A stretch of DNA of 64,000 bases from Gracilaria domingensis (taxonomy: Eukaryota; Rhodophyta; Florideophyceae; Gracilariales; Gracilariaceae): NCBI GenBank assembly GCA_022539475.1, contig VCMS01000257.1:43976-107975 (forward strand). The letters run 5' to 3'. The notes under the pieces were generated by a model that saw only the letters and a list, made by a program, of their open reading frames with translations, was not told the origin of the DNA and did not search any database. Both the position numbers and the translations under genes were made by a program. Positions 54,101-64,000 of this stretch are shown one piece after another (within the stretch, counting starts at the first letter, position 1; each line of letters starts with the position of its first letter).

Positions 54101-55709
54101 CCTTGGCTCTCTACGAGTTAGTCTTAGTTCCTCCAAGGAGGAGATTGACCTCGGACTCGGTATCAAGTATATCGCTAGGGGACTTGTTGTCCCTGGATAC
54201 GCACGGAAGGATGAAAAAGGAATATTCGTATTTTCGGATCTGTGTATTAATGTCTTGAACAACTATCGCACTGCATTTCCGCAGTTGTTCAGAGCAATCG
54301 AGGAGAAGAGATCGGAAGAGGCTTCGAGCGGAAACGGCAGGGGGAAAGGAAGCGTTATTTATGTCGCGAAAGAGATATTTAAGGGTTCACCGAATCCCGA
54401 CGGGATCGTACGAGCTGCTGCCACATGGATCTCAGTGCAGGATGTGGCTCAGCAACCTCTAGTTTCCGCTTCCAGTAACGTGTTGTCAGAACCGGTTGTC
54501 AAGGATTTAGAAAGACATTGCTGCATTGTTCTCGCATTGCAGGACGAATACGAAGGCAGTATCCATGGGAAAGAGGTAAAACATTTTAAGGATGTACCGC
54601 GCTCAACCCTCATCACCGGCCTGGAAGATCCGTCTGATATGTCAGTATTTGAAGCACATCGAGGATCTTCGCATTTCACACCAGTGCCAGTTGATGGAAC
54701 GGGGCTGCGATTGGGGGATAGGGTTGTCATCAGAACTCGGAAGGTAAGTGTGCCATTTGGACTGAGAGGCACTGTTGTGGGCATTCATCTTAAAGATGAA
54801 ACTGCGGAACGAAACGTTTCTGCATCTGCACATGACGAAACCTCATCTGTTTCCTCTCTTGTGGAAGTTGTTTTCGATGAAGGCTTCATCAGCGGAGGAA
54901 GTTTAAGTGGCAGGTGTAGTGATGGGCGTGGAAAAGTCGTTCCTGCCCACCACCTGCTCATAATTCGCCCAGATCGCGAGAACGAATATTACTCGCTACA
55001 TTACGCCAGAATGGCTGCTAAGATGGGCCAACTCAAGCAGGAAGAGGAAGAGAAAAATGAAAGCGTACTTCGTCGAAAAGCTATTGCCGCCGCGGCAGCG
55101 GGTTTCCAAGAGGAAGGTTCAATGAAGAAGAACGAAGGTCACCATCATCGCTCTCTTGCGGAAATACAAGACAGCCCATTCCGTGCCTCTTCCACCGGAA
55201 GCTCATCTGCTACTATTCCGCAGAAGGTTACCACCGAATCGTATGTAGGTCTGCCGAAGAGGACCCCAATTGCGTCCTCTGGGTCATCGAAGTTTTCTAC
55301 GCCTCTCGAGGCTTCACCTATTCGGGAGGACCAGTTGCCTTTGCCTAAGTTTCTTCGAAGGAAGAAAGGAGGTAATGAGTCCGAAAAGAAGCAGGAGACC
55401 TCCAGGAGTCCTGAAAGAGTCCGTGAGGAACGTAAGCTACCGAACGGGGGTCCTAAACCGCTCCCTAGTGCCGGGGACGTTTCAACAGCTCAAGACATTC
55501 AAGAGCACGTGCTCAAGGCTCTGTTAAGGTCAGAGAACGAACAGGCAACACGGCGCCGTGGTGCACACAAGGAAAGCTCGGGCAGGAAACGCACTCAGAG
55601 GACGAGAAGGGCTCTCGATTCGACACGGGCATGTGAAGGTGATGAGGACGAGTTTGCTTTGAGGTGGAACGCGATACAAGAGGAAGAAAGGGCGAAGAAC
55701 CGACGGTAG
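51176..55709 (+). CDS. XRN1: cytoplasmic 5'-3' exoribonuclease XRN1
   Basis: The coding sequence starts with a 4-nt exon (51176-51179, ATGG). An 88-bp intron (51180-51267, GTACGT...TCGTAG) precedes the main exon 51268-55709, giving 1,481 residues beginning MGVPKFYRYISERYPLI, the conserved XRN start. XRN1 degrades decapped mRNA in the cytoplasm. Active-site blocks are present: [69 protein letters not shown] and LMLIGNDFLPNLPTLDI. The long C-terminal part with SH3-like stretches (GLRLGDRVVIRTRKVSVPFG) and a disordered Ser/Lys/Glu-rich tail fits XRN1 rather than nuclear XRN2. Reading straight through the intron gives a longer, spurious N-terminus. Confidence 0.95.
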
Positions 55710-56664
55710 TTGTTGGACTAACTCCTTGACTTACCTGTACAGAAATGGTGTACTCTGTACATATACCTTACTTGCTTAACTTGGAAAGTTTAAAGACTCA
55801 CTAACTTCATTTGCACATAGCATATCCGCTAGTCTTCGGTGGCATGCACATGCGCTTATTGATTACGAATCTACCGAACTTACAATTCGACAGAGAGAAT
55901 ATCCTGTACAGATGAAAGGTTATCTCACTCAAGCGATGGCTAAAGAAGGTCGAAAAAGTACATAACTTCTTCAAGATTAAAGTTGGTAACTATTCATGAA
56001 CTCAAAACAGTTGATAAAGGCTGTTCCCATGCTTTTGCACTGTCGCACTCTAGTGGTGCTTGAGAGGCCCGAGTTTGGCTGTGAAAGTCGCCACTCGCCA
56101 AGCAGAGTCTGCGAGAGTTATCGCGAGAAGCAAGCCTTGCTCTACCTTTGCGCAACTCTCTCCTCTTAGTCAACCTGCTTCGGATATCAAAATACCTTCG
56201 TAGGACGAGTAAATACATTTCAAATACGCGGTTGGGTAAAATCGACTCGATTTGTTACAACAAATGGTACCAAAATATCATATTCGTGATTGTCGTCATC
56301 AGAAAGTTCCGGGTTTCCAACAGTCCTGCCCTACCCAGTGCGCCGTCAGTGGCATCGAATTTGTTAGACCATCGACTCTTGTGATGTCGCAGATTGAGAT
56401 TCGGAGTGAAGCAAGCAACTTAAAAGGGTTCTGGATTCTCGTGTGGTTCCCAACGCGTTGATCTGCATGTCCAACCGAAATCAGAAGCAACCTGGCCTAT
56501 TTCGAGATAATTCGTTTCAAAGGCACGAGTCGCGACTCAACCCTTCGGAGACATTCCGGTTGCGTCCTGCTGAATGGAAGGATAACCCTCTTACCTTCCG
56601 TGGCTAGAGAGCTAGGAGTCTAATCGGTGGCGACCCTCAGTGCCTTGCCGCTCTTGTCTGCAGC
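55710..56664. other. intergenic, nothing recognised
   Basis: 955 bp between the XRN1 stop and the next start. AT-rich middle, no coding signal, no obvious repeats. Confidence 0.45.
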
Positions 56665-58395
56665 ATGGGCACTTCTCGCAAGGTATCACCGACGCCCACA
56701 AGAGCACAACCAACGCCTGATATTCAAACTCCCGGATGGTGCATATACAACGCTGACGAAGATTCTGAAGATGAGGCGTGCTCCGCTCTTTCTCCTTTCA
56801 ATACTTCCGAGTCTAATTACGTACGTCTCCATCAGGAAAGGGCTGATTATGAGCGTAACCGATGGCAAAAATCTGAGGTTCCCGTTTCTGCACCTCGTCG
56901 CAAGAGCTCAAAGCCTCTGAAACCACTCTTTCCTACTCCCCAAGAATGCGCATATTATCTGCACACTGCGCTGGCAACCATCGCTGGCTCTAGACAGAGA
57001 AGGGCTCAGACTAGAGAGCAAGTTCCGGTTGAATACAAAGCAATCATTGGCGCCTTCAGCAGTGTAGAGGAAGTCCTCAACGCCCAGATTCAGTATCTAA
57101 GTCAACATATCGCCTCTGCTAATCCAAATTCCGCAAAGAGCAAGAGATGCCCGCTGCGTCCTTCTCCCGAAAAGGGGTTCCCATCTCCATTCTCCCCAAC
57201 TGTCGAATCCGGCCTTAGTATCCTTGTTCATATCACTGCAACCTTTGCCGCACATGTTAAACCGATGCTCACGGAACTAACAGATACTGCGAAGAAACTA
57301 GACTCTGGTTTCCATCCGAATGTTTCGGACTTGACTTTCGCAGCGCTTGACAAACACTTTAATCCAGAATCATCAGCCAAGAACAGTGGTAGTGGAGGTT
57401 CTAAACGAATCGGCAACAAGACGACTTCTGCCGCAAATGGTCCCTCTGCAAGTTCAGAACCGACTATGGGTGAACTCGGTGAAGAGGTGCGGCGTTTGAT
57501 ACCTGAACAATACACTTTCTTGAAGGCAAACTATGCTCTTAACCCAAGTTATCGCTTGGAAGGTACGAATCGATCACTAACTGAGATAGCCGCATCATGT
57601 GAACATGCAGACAAATTCCGACCGCGAACTCCACGGCCACATCCGTCACTACTAATTGAAACCGGGAAGCGCCCACGAGTGTCAGGGACAGTCGAGAAAC
57701 CGGCGGTTGCGAAAATCTCACGCAAGGGTAAGCGAGGGAGGCCTGCTTCAGTCACACCTAACGGATATCGCGATCATTTACCAAGTCCTACGGTGCCTTC
57801 AAGTCGATATTCATCGCAAACCCCTCTTCCGAAACGACGGAAACAAGAACCGGTGACAATCTCGCTACCACCTCCACCACTAACCCATAAACCTCCTTCA
57901 CCATCGTTTCGCACAACACCTGTTGCATCAGATTTGCAAGAGCCGAAGAGACGTACAGCTTCGGCCTCGGTGCCAGGATACATGCGAAGGACACAGAATT
58001 TTGGTATGGCCGGACCTTCTCATGCAGTACCTTCTCGCCAGAATAATGATCACCGCTCCGTGATGAAGCATGCTTCTTATTCCCCTTATGCCTGCCGTCT
58101 GCCATCGGATGCCCGACAGAAGTTACGAGAAAATGTGAAACGGCGACCACCGCCCAGGACAGAAGAAGACGAATATGGAATGCGTCCTTACGAAATAGAT
58201 GACGACGAAGATGAAGAATCCGTGAATTCTCACTCGTCTCGCTCTCCGAGAATTTCAATGTCACGATTACCAAATGGAGTACAGAAAGACAGTGAACGTT
58301 GTAGGAGTACACAGCGTATCACATTTCACCAAGTAGTTGACGTCGATGAGCCAGAAGTGGTCGAACAACCGACAGTTGTGGACCTTGATGCATAG
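56665..58395 (+). CDS. unrecognised Ser/Pro-rich, probably nuclear protein
   Basis: 576 residues from ATG (MGTSRKVSPTPTRAQPTPDI), single exon. The N-terminal half has helical segments (PTPQECAYYLHTALATIAGS, VEYKAIIGAFSSVEEVLNAQ, ESGLSILVHITATFAAHVKP) and could be a small folded domain. The rest is disordered, with basic clusters (LPKRRKQEP, ENVKRRPPPR), an AT-hook-like RKGKRGRPAS at about 350-360, an acidic EIDDDEDEESV stretch, and an end rich in Val/Glu/Asp. No known family is recognised. The AT-hook-like core and basic patches suggest nuclear location and DNA contact. The codon pattern and uninterrupted length support a real gene. Confidence 0.75.
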   Translation: MGTSRKVSPTPTRAQPTPDIQTPGWCIYNADEDSEDEACSALSPFNTSESNYVRLHQERADYERNRWQKSEVPVSAPRRKSSKPLKPLFPTPQECAYYLHTALATIAGSRQRRAQTREQVPVEYKAIIGAFSSVEEVLNAQIQYLSQHIASANPNSAKSKRCPLRPSPEKGFPSPFSPTVESGLSILVHITATFAAHVKPMLTELTDTAKKLDSGFHPNVSDLTFAALDKHFNPESSAKNSGSGGSKRIGNKTTSAANGPSASSEPTMGELGEEVRRLIPEQYTFLKANYALNPSYRLEGTNRSLTEIAASCEHADKFRPRTPRPHPSLLIETGKRPRVSGTVEKPAVAKISRKGKRGRPASVTPNGYRDHLPSPTVPSSRYSSQTPLPKRRKQEPVTISLPPPPLTHKPPSPSFRTTPVASDLQEPKRRTASASVPGYMRRTQNFGMAGPSHAVPSRQNNDHRSVMKHASYSPYACRLPSDARQKLRENVKRRPPPRTEEDEYGMRPYEIDDDEDEESVNSHSSRSPRISMSRLPNGVQKDSERCRSTQRITFHQVVDVDEPEVVEQPTVVDLDA

Positions 58396-58709
58396 CCAGG
58401 AATATCCTGCCTATATCCCCTATTGTAAACTGAACGAACTGCTCGCGTTCGCAAGACTACCCTAGTTCCCGTTTACCATCTTGAAAATAGCAATTGACGA
58501 TCCGCCAATTACAATGAGTTGGACTACACTGTCTGCCCGGCATGTCGAGCCTTATCTTGCGAGAAGGCACGAATCTCCTGCGATAGCGACATATGATAAA
58601 GGACAAGATTCAAGCAGGATGCATAGCAAATTGAATGCTCTTCTGTGAAACAATTCCTTCTGTTATTCAACACAGTTAGGTTGGGCCTCCCGTGTGAAGA
58701 TTTTTGTAT
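58396..58709. other. short convergent intergenic region
   Basis: 314 bp holding the 3' ends of the Ser/Pro-rich gene and COG5. No feature recognised. Confidence 0.4.
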
Positions 58710-61121
58710 TTACCTCATAGCAGCAAGCTTCTCACAGATTGATGTCACGGCTCTGTACTCAGGGCACAAAGAATCTTCTTCCGGTGGAGCAACGCGTTTG
58801 TACTCATTTAATGATATCTTCACATCATTCCATAAAGCTTCTTCCGTATTGTGATTCATCCATTCGACATACTCACCAGCCTTCATACCTCTTCTTCGGT
58901 GAGGTTGCTTTAGAGTATCCTCATTGCTTCGTCCCAACAGAACATGAGCGAGAGTAGAACAAGGCAAATCACGTATTTGTCTCACAACTGCGTCGTCGGC
59001 GTTCATGAATTCTTCTGTATCCAACAAAATCGAAGATCGTAACGCTCGAAGAGCTTTGTAGCTAGAACCTAACAACCTTGCAGAGCATAAGCTTTCTACT
59101 GCTAGCTCTAGACGGGCTGTGTCAGTGCTGAGACGTATCTTGGCCGATTCAGATTGCGGGAATACGAGCCCTACATGACGGGAGAATGAATCAAGCGCCC
59201 ACTTCGCAAGGCCAAGTGTCTGATTTCCCAAAGAGCGACTGCGTCCCAGTCCCGGAATGATACCCTCTGCGAACATCGATATCTGTGCAGTAATGTCTAA
59301 CACGTATACGCTGCAGCCATCATCTCCAACCACCCCCTCCAGATCCTCTGTGTGCATGCGCTCAAGAACTTTGCGAATGTTGTTCTTGCAAGTTGAAAAC
59401 AATCCCTCCAAAAGTAAGTCCGACATTCGAGAGAGCTGCTTCAGCTCTTTTTCGATTGGCACCGGAATGGCCCCTGAACCATCTTCGCGCTCTCCGAGAG
59501 AGCGAGAAGCGGAAGTTGAAAGAGAAACCATTCCGTTGTACAGAGATGTGAGTCTCCATTCCTCCAATACACTAATAGGTTTGCCCGTAACCTCTTCGTC
59601 TGGAGCAGTTGCCGCAGCGTAGTCCTCCGCTTGACTAGTATAGAGCCGAATAGCCTGAGCAACGTTTGAAACTGCAATGCGGAAGAGTTGCTTGTCTGCC
59701 CTTGCCGCATTCAGCTCCGACACAAGAGTTTTTGTGAGTGATAACGCTTCAGCTTCGCCAGGCTGTTTTCCGCCTTCAAACAAAAACGATACGGTTTTGG
59801 ACAGCCTCTCCAGCGACGCCGTTAGATAGTGGGTTTCGACATCAAGAACGGTATTCATAAACGCACGCTGAATGAAATCCTGGTCTGGTATGAGAGGTAG
59901 TTTTGCCGTGCTTTCAAGAGAAGTAATTGGTGATGGAGATACTCTCGCAAGTGCGGTCACTCGGTCGGCCATGTTAGTCAGAGATTGACGTAGCCGTGGA
60001 TATCCCTCTGCTAGTGCAAGAAAGACAAAAGAAGCAGATGGTCGCTGTAATCTGGTGCGGGATAGTATGGAAACTTGTTCACAGATTGTTCTTGATACAG
60101 AATCGATGAAATTGGATGCAATAAGATCATGAAGGAGCGACTTGTGTGTAATATCGCAGTATCGTCGAGACAAAACTTGTTGCAACAGAACAACCTTAAT
60201 ACATGATTCCACAACTGTGTTCAACATCCTGTCAATATTCGTCCACAATTCGTTTGTCGCAGACGTAATGGCACTCGGATTGGAAGCCTTCACAGCTCCA
60301 GGTGGAGCTTCCAGTCCTCGATGTACTACCGATTGCGTTTCCCGCAACAAACGGGCTACTTCACCGTTCACGCGCTCGGGCAAAACGCCAAGGGAGTTGA
60401 AAGCAACCACTGCCGCTTCAATATCAGGTTGATTGCGGTTTGAAAGACCGACCTTCAGCAAAGCAATTGCGCGCTTTCTGACTTCCGGGCCAGCTTTTCT
60501 GACAGCAATGATATCCTTCGCCACACCATCAACCTTGTCAAGGCCATGTGAAGCCGAGGAGATTAAGCGTTCGAGTTCACGAATTGCACTGGCTGCTGGT
60601 GGCAGATTGGTGGCATTCGTCGTAGAAGAAGGACCAATCGCAGGATACAAACCAGCATCTGCGAGCTTTCCGATGCAATATCTAAAACGAATAACAGCTC
60701 GGATAAGATCTGCAGCGGCTGTGAGATTCGTAAGACGACGCATGGATGCTCTCATAGGTTGATACGGCTGTTCCAAAGCGTCTGAAAGAGCTTCTGTTGC
60801 TGTCACGAGCGACGAGACTCCAGTGGAAACGGTATGCACCTCTTTCTCTAACGCATCTACAGCTTCAACCTCGGCCAACAAAGCATCCTTCCTTCGAATC
60901 ACCTCATGACGCACGTTTGAAGAGAGAAGTGAGGACGCTCGTTGAGCTTCATCAAGAGCGGCTTGAATACGGTGCTGACGCACTGCAGTTCCCACATGCT
61001 TGGTAGGAGAGAACTGATCTTCAAGAAACACGGAAAGCGCTGGATCTGATCGTAGCGTACCGACTAGCTGCTCGATGTGAGCAGCGTCGGTCTGTGCGCC
61101 GTCCTTCAGAGGGCCGACCAT
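58710..61121 (-). CDS. COG5: conserved oligomeric Golgi complex subunit 5
   Basis: 803 residues from ATG (MVGPLKDGAQTDAAHIEQLV), single exon. COG5 is a lobe B subunit of the COG tether, which captures vesicles recycling Golgi enzymes. The N-terminus has the typical short-degree segment ALSVFLEDQFSPTKHV followed by coiled coil (RHEVIRRKDALLAEVEAVDA, LEKEVHTVSTGVSSL) and the COG5 landmark PYQPMRASMRRLTNLTAAAD, LIRAVIRFRY. The remainder is all-helical, of normal family length, ending SICEKLAAMR. The stop TAA lies inside AGGTAAAT, which resembles a splice donor, so a few extra residues by splicing cannot be excluded. Confidence 0.92.
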   Translation of the reverse strand: MVGPLKDGAQTDAAHIEQLVGTLRSDPALSVFLEDQFSPTKHVGTAVRQHRIQAALDEAQRASSLLSSNVRHEVIRRKDALLAEVEAVDALEKEVHTVSTGVSSLVTATEALSDALEQPYQPMRASMRRLTNLTAAADLIRAVIRFRYCIGKLADAGLYPAIGPSSTTNATNLPPAASAIRELERLISSASHGLDKVDGVAKDIIAVRKAGPEVRKRAIALLKVGLSNRNQPDIEAAVVAFNSLGVLPERVNGEVARLLRETQSVVHRGLEAPPGAVKASNPSAITSATNELWTNIDRMLNTVVESCIKVVLLQQVLSRRYCDITHKSLLHDLIASNFIDSVSRTICEQVSILSRTRLQRPSASFVFLALAEGYPRLRQSLTNMADRVTALARVSPSPITSLESTAKLPLIPDQDFIQRAFMNTVLDVETHYLTASLERLSKTVSFLFEGGKQPGEAEALSLTKTLVSELNAARADKQLFRIAVSNVAQAIRLYTSQAEDYAAATAPDEEVTGKPISVLEEWRLTSLYNGMVSLSTSASRSLGEREDGSGAIPVPIEKELKQLSRMSDLLLEGLFSTCKNNIRKVLERMHTEDLEGVVGDDGCSVYVLDITAQISMFAEGIIPGLGRSRSLGNQTLGLAKWALDSFSRHVGLVFPQSESAKIRLSTDTARLELAVESLCSARLLGSSYKALRALRSSILLDTEEFMNADDAVVRQIRDLPCSTLAHVLLGRSNEDTLKQPHRRRGMKAGEYVEWMNHNTEEALWNDVKISLNEYKRVAPPEEDSLCPEYRAVTSICEKLAAMR

Positions 61122-61564
61122 AACGTGGAGGCCGATAATGGTCAGCTGGTGTGAGCGAACTATTGTCGAGCGAGGAAGAGCTCATGGACTCCTGTCTGTA
61201 CCTTTGGTATGGCGGCACTTCTGATGGGGGCTGGTGTCAGAGGGCTGCGGGGACTCCCTTTAGAAAGTTTAGAGACCTTTGGGACTATTTGTCACGCCAC
61301 GTGACCCGCAGTGCGTGAGTCTGTAACGCGCCTCAGCTGCAGAAGTTCATCACACGAGCATCCATCAAAAAGTGCCATGCATCGATCAGCACGGCACGCT
61401 TTCTGATCCATCCCCAGGCTTGGTTCTATCGTTACTAACGGTACCGCTCATGGAGGTACAACTCGCATAACTTTCCCGTCTGATCTTCATCCCCACCAAC
61501 CTTTCAATTCTTCTCTATTGCTAACAGTTTGATTGGGTCCAGCATTTGACCCTCACCCGCTAAA
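61122..61564. promoter_or_regulatory. divergent promoter of COG5 and IDH regulatory subunit
   Basis: 443 bp between opposite start codons. Pyrimidine-rich close to the IDH start. No specific element recognised. Confidence 0.4.
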
Positions 61565-62710
61565 ATGCAGTCCATAGCTCGTGCGGCGCGCAATGCGAGC
61601 CGTCCTCTTTATCGCACCGTCTTCTCTCCACCGCCGTCAATGATGTCCGATCCTTCGAGAAATTTCTACCCTATGTCCAGTCTAGAGGATCAAAAAACTC
61701 CTGTCCTGTTACTTCGCGGGGATACTGATACCATTGGCAAAGAGGTCACTGCGTCACTGACACAAGTATTGGAGGCTGCTAAGGTGCCTATAGATTTCGT
61801 TGCTCCATCTGTTGATCTGCAGATTGATGGCGGAGTCACGCAAGAGGTTATTGACTTATTTTCTGAGACGAGAGTTGCCGTGAAGGGCCCTTATTTCACA
61901 CCAATTTCTTCCAAGTCTGTTAGTCTGAATGTTCAGCTCCGTCGAACATTTGATCTCTTCGCAAATGTTGTGCATGCGTACAATATACCAGGTATCGAAA
62001 CGAGACACAAGAACGTTGATATTGTTCTCATTCGTGAAAATACAGAAGGAGAATACTCTGGTTTGGAACATTCGGCTGTACCCGGCGTTGTCGAATCACT
62101 GAAAATCATAACCAGAGAAAAGTCTATGCGCATTGCAGAATACGCCTTTCAGTATGCTCTGGCGAATAATCGCAAGAAGGTCACTGTTGTGCACAAGGCT
62201 AACATTATGAAATCCGCAGATGGTTTATTTCTGGAGTGTTGCGGACAGATTGCGAAGAAGTATCCATTTATTGAATATGAAAGTATGATTGTCGATAACA
62301 CGTGCATGCAAATGGCCTCTCGTCCTCAACAGTTTGATGTCATGGTAATGCCTAACTTATATGGTAACATTGTCACGGGAATTGCGACTGGCATTGTCGG
62401 CGGGCCTGGACTTGTGCCTGGTGCAAATGTTGGAATGAGCGGTGCTGTTTTCGAGCAAGGAAGTCGTCATTCTGCAAGATCACTTGCGGGACAACGTTTA
62501 GCAAACCCCACAGCCACAATTCTTGCAGGCGCGTTGATGCTAAGGTATCTGAAGATGGAAAATCATGCTGACAGGATTGAGAGTGCTGTAACACGAGTTT
62601 ATTCGGATACAAAGTGCAGAACGCGTGATTTGGCTTTCGATTCGTCTTACAAAGACGTTAGCACCGACGAGTTCACCAGAATTGTCATTGATCACATTGA
62701 GACACCTTAA
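61565..62710 (+). CDS. mitochondrial NAD-isocitrate dehydrogenase, regulatory-type subunit
   Basis: 381 residues. [20 protein letters not shown] is a basic, acid-free mitochondrial presequence. The enzyme oxidises isocitrate to 2-oxoglutarate in the citric acid cycle. Fold motifs: [101 protein letters not shown] and [12 protein letters not shown]. Asn in NLYGNI, where catalytic subunits have Asp (NLYGDI), and the [12 protein letters not shown] form identify the regulatory (IDH1/beta-gamma) branch. A separate catalytic subunit must be encoded elsewhere. It shares its 5' region with COG5. Confidence 0.93.
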   Translation: MQSIARAARNASRPLYRTVFSPPPSMMSDPSRNFYPMSSLEDQKTPVLLLRGDTDTIGKEVTASLTQVLEAAKVPIDFVAPSVDLQIDGGVTQEVIDLFSETRVAVKGPYFTPISSKSVSLNVQLRRTFDLFANVVHAYNIPGIETRHKNVDIVLIRENTEGEYSGLEHSAVPGVVESLKIITREKSMRIAEYAFQYALANNRKKVTVVHKANIMKSADGLFLECCGQIAKKYPFIEYESMIVDNTCMQMASRPQQFDVMVMPNLYGNIVTGIATGIVGGPGLVPGANVGMSGAVFEQGSRHSARSLAGQRLANPTATILAGALMLRYLKMENHADRIESAVTRVYSDTKCRTRDLAFDSSYKDVSTDEFTRIVIDHIETP

Positions 62711-63556
62711 CAGTTGTATAATGAATGTTTTGTGAGCAGCAGATCATATAAACCAAACTCACCTTGAAACGTGAATCAAAGAGATAAGTTGAAAAGGTTT
62801 TGGCCTTCCTAGTGAGAGAACGTTTCTTTCAACAGAAACGTTCAGTAGCACGCCGGAATTAGGCTGTTACACCCATAAACAGAGAGAGAGAGAGCCGCGA
62901 GAACAGAACAGTTTACTGACGCGTCAAACTGGTGTATGATGCGCAAGAACTACATTTTCCTTGTCTACGAAGCACCATCAAGTACCTTGGAAGCCATTGG
63001 CATAATCATTTCCATAACCTCACAGTCAGCAATGTGCTGATGAGCACTGTACAGTGTACACAGTTCGGTGCAAGATGAGAAACATCACGTAGCCCAGACA
63101 CTCCGTATACATTCCCCCATCCACTAACTTCTCAGGACGATGAGACGCTGTTCCCATCGTCGCATATCTCGTTAGTCTGTAGACTCCATTCAATGCGAAC
63201 CAAGAATTTCGCGAAGGTTGTCTGCGTATTGGACAAGGACTTAAACGAGATTCTGGAATAATCCAGACGGCTCTTCTAGACTAGTCTTTTGCCCAAAATG
63301 TTGCTTCGTAAAATACAGAAGTGCGCGCATAGCATAGAAACGTTCTCGGACTTCTACACGGATATGTCAACCAAGTCCGTACTTCGCAGTAGTAGTCCCA
63401 GCCGGAAAGTCTTCGGAGAAATCGAAGCGAGAACGGAAGCGTTTAGAAGCAGAGCATTGTACGCCGGTGCGCCCAGTGCGAATTAGTACTGCGGGCACCC
63501 TCTGCATCAGAAGTGAAAACACCGACCCACCGTCACCAGCATTGTGCGAACTCGTC
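62711..63556. other. intergenic, contains the repeat copy B
   Basis: Between the IDH stop and the Fes1-like start. The only recognised feature is the 83-bp repeat at 62811-62894. A 65-residue frame at 63289-63486 has no recognisable content and may be part of the Fes1 leader. Confidence 0.45.
62811..62894 (-). repeat. 83-bp hairpin-bearing dispersed repeat, copy B
   Basis: Reverse-oriented match to 48133-48215. The main internal difference is one base (T for A) next to the hairpin, plus small differences in the dinucleotide run. The hairpin GAACGTTTCT-loop-AGAAACGTTC lies at 62818-62843, about 100 bp after the IDH stop. Confidence 0.9.
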
Positions 63557-64000
63557 ATGAGTGAGAAGGACTCCTCTGCGGCGCATGACGTGGGAACGGC
63601 TTCAAAAGCGATGGAAGCTCTGCAAAAGGAAAAGCAAAGAAAAGAGTCCGAGAAAGTATTAAGCGGTGAGAACATATCTTCCTTGAACCAACTCTTGCAA
63701 TGGAGCACCGCACACAGCGAAGATCCAAATCTCCCGAACGCGGACGGTCATCGAAAGGCAGCAGAAAAGACGGAAGAACAGTTAAACAAAGACCGCGAAT
63801 GGCTAGACAAGGCATTTCCCGACCCTTTTGCTGAGGTTAATGAGCTTATTCGGATGCTTCATGAGGATGATCTTGAAGAGGATAAAACAGTGCAGGTGTT
63901 GGAGGGACTGCAAGAATACTTCATGGATCTCAACTACGCTATCAATATAGAGAAGATGGGAGCGCTTGAACCCGTTATGCAACACCTTACCGCAGACTCA
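63557..64000 (+). CDS. Fes1/HspBP1-type Hsp70 nucleotide-exchange factor (5' part)
   Basis: 148 codons from ATG (MSEKDSSAAHDVGTASKAME), open to the window edge, so the gene continues beyond. Family members release ADP from cytosolic Hsp70 through an armadillo-like fold. A Lys/Glu-rich N-terminus is followed by the Fes1 signature SSLNQLLQWSTAHSEDPN. Then come DREWLDKAFPDPFAEVNELI and the first helical repeats (DKTVQVLEGLQEYFMDLNYA and NIEKMGALEPVMQHL), matching the family's EELVEDIDNANDLEKLGGL-type repeat. There is no signal peptide, arguing for a cytosolic Fes1/HspBP1 protein rather than ER Sil1. Confidence 0.85.
   Translation, partial: MSEKDSSAAHDVGTASKAMEALQKEKQRKESEKVLSGENISSLNQLLQWSTAHSEDPNLPNADGHRKAAEKTEEQLNKDREWLDKAFPDPFAEVNELIRMLHEDDLEEDKTVQVLEGLQEYFMDLNYAINIEKMGALEPVMQHLTADS

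Noticed and set aside
1-64000. CRISPR arrays, bacterial operons, phage or viral genes
   Set aside because: Tandem repeats found lack spacer structure, and all recognised genes and introns are eukaryotic.

Overview
This is nuclear DNA from a photosynthetic eukaryote, most likely a red alga. The strongest clue is a nuclear gene for a phycobilisome linker with an N-terminal plastid-targeting leader (41.25-42.83 kb). Phycobilisome linkers are encoded in nuclei only in red algae and glaucophytes. The eukaryotic genes are SRP72, an APC/C activator of the Cdh1 type, XRN1, COG5, a mitochondrial NAD-isocitrate dehydrogenase subunit, a secreted cyclophilin and an Fes1-type Hsp70 exchange factor. They are mostly single-exon, with a few introns of about 65-120 bp, which fits an intron-poor red alga better than a glaucophyte. 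The species cannot be named from the sequence alone.

The window has two halves. From 1 to about 31.8 kb it is repeat-rich and gene-poor. It holds a complete PIF/Harbinger DNA transposon (1875-5575) with 25-bp perfect terminal inverted repeats, a TTA target-site duplication, a DDE transposase and a Myb/SANT-like partner gene. Next comes a large foldback-like element with degenerate inverted arms of about 250 bp (6096-10464). Two decayed Tnp2/Plavaka-like transposases (10.9-12.8 and 16.6-19.4 kb) flank a broken SET-domain gene and a run of unrecognised coding remnants. Further right are a 230-bp tandem duplication, a 68-bp foldback, a 44-bp minisatellite, about 5 kb in which nothing is recognised, a dead Tc1/mariner copy (26.7-27.5 kb) and another 4.4 kb of blank sequence.

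From 31.9 kb to the end it is gene-rich. In order it carries: secreted cyclophilin (four exons, one only 10 nt); a palindromic 28-bp minisatellite; a three-finger C2H2 protein; SRP72; a 51-residue DUF4535-like membrane protein; glutamate 5-kinase; the phycobilisome linker (with an apparent frameshift); a DHHC-type protein whose signature reads CHHC; a small probable plastid protein; an unrecognised two-helix membrane protein; a LINE fragment; Cdh1; XRN1 (whose first coding exon is only 4 nt); an unrecognised Ser/Pro-rich protein; COG5; the IDH regulatory subunit; and the 5' part of an Fes1/HspBP1 gene cut by the window edge.

Neighbouring genes do not form one pathway. The recurrent layout is head-to-head pairs sharing short promoters: DHHC/plastid protein, Cdh1/XRN1 and COG5/IDH. 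An 83-bp hairpin-bearing repeat occurs at 48.1 kb and, inverted, at 62.8 kb.
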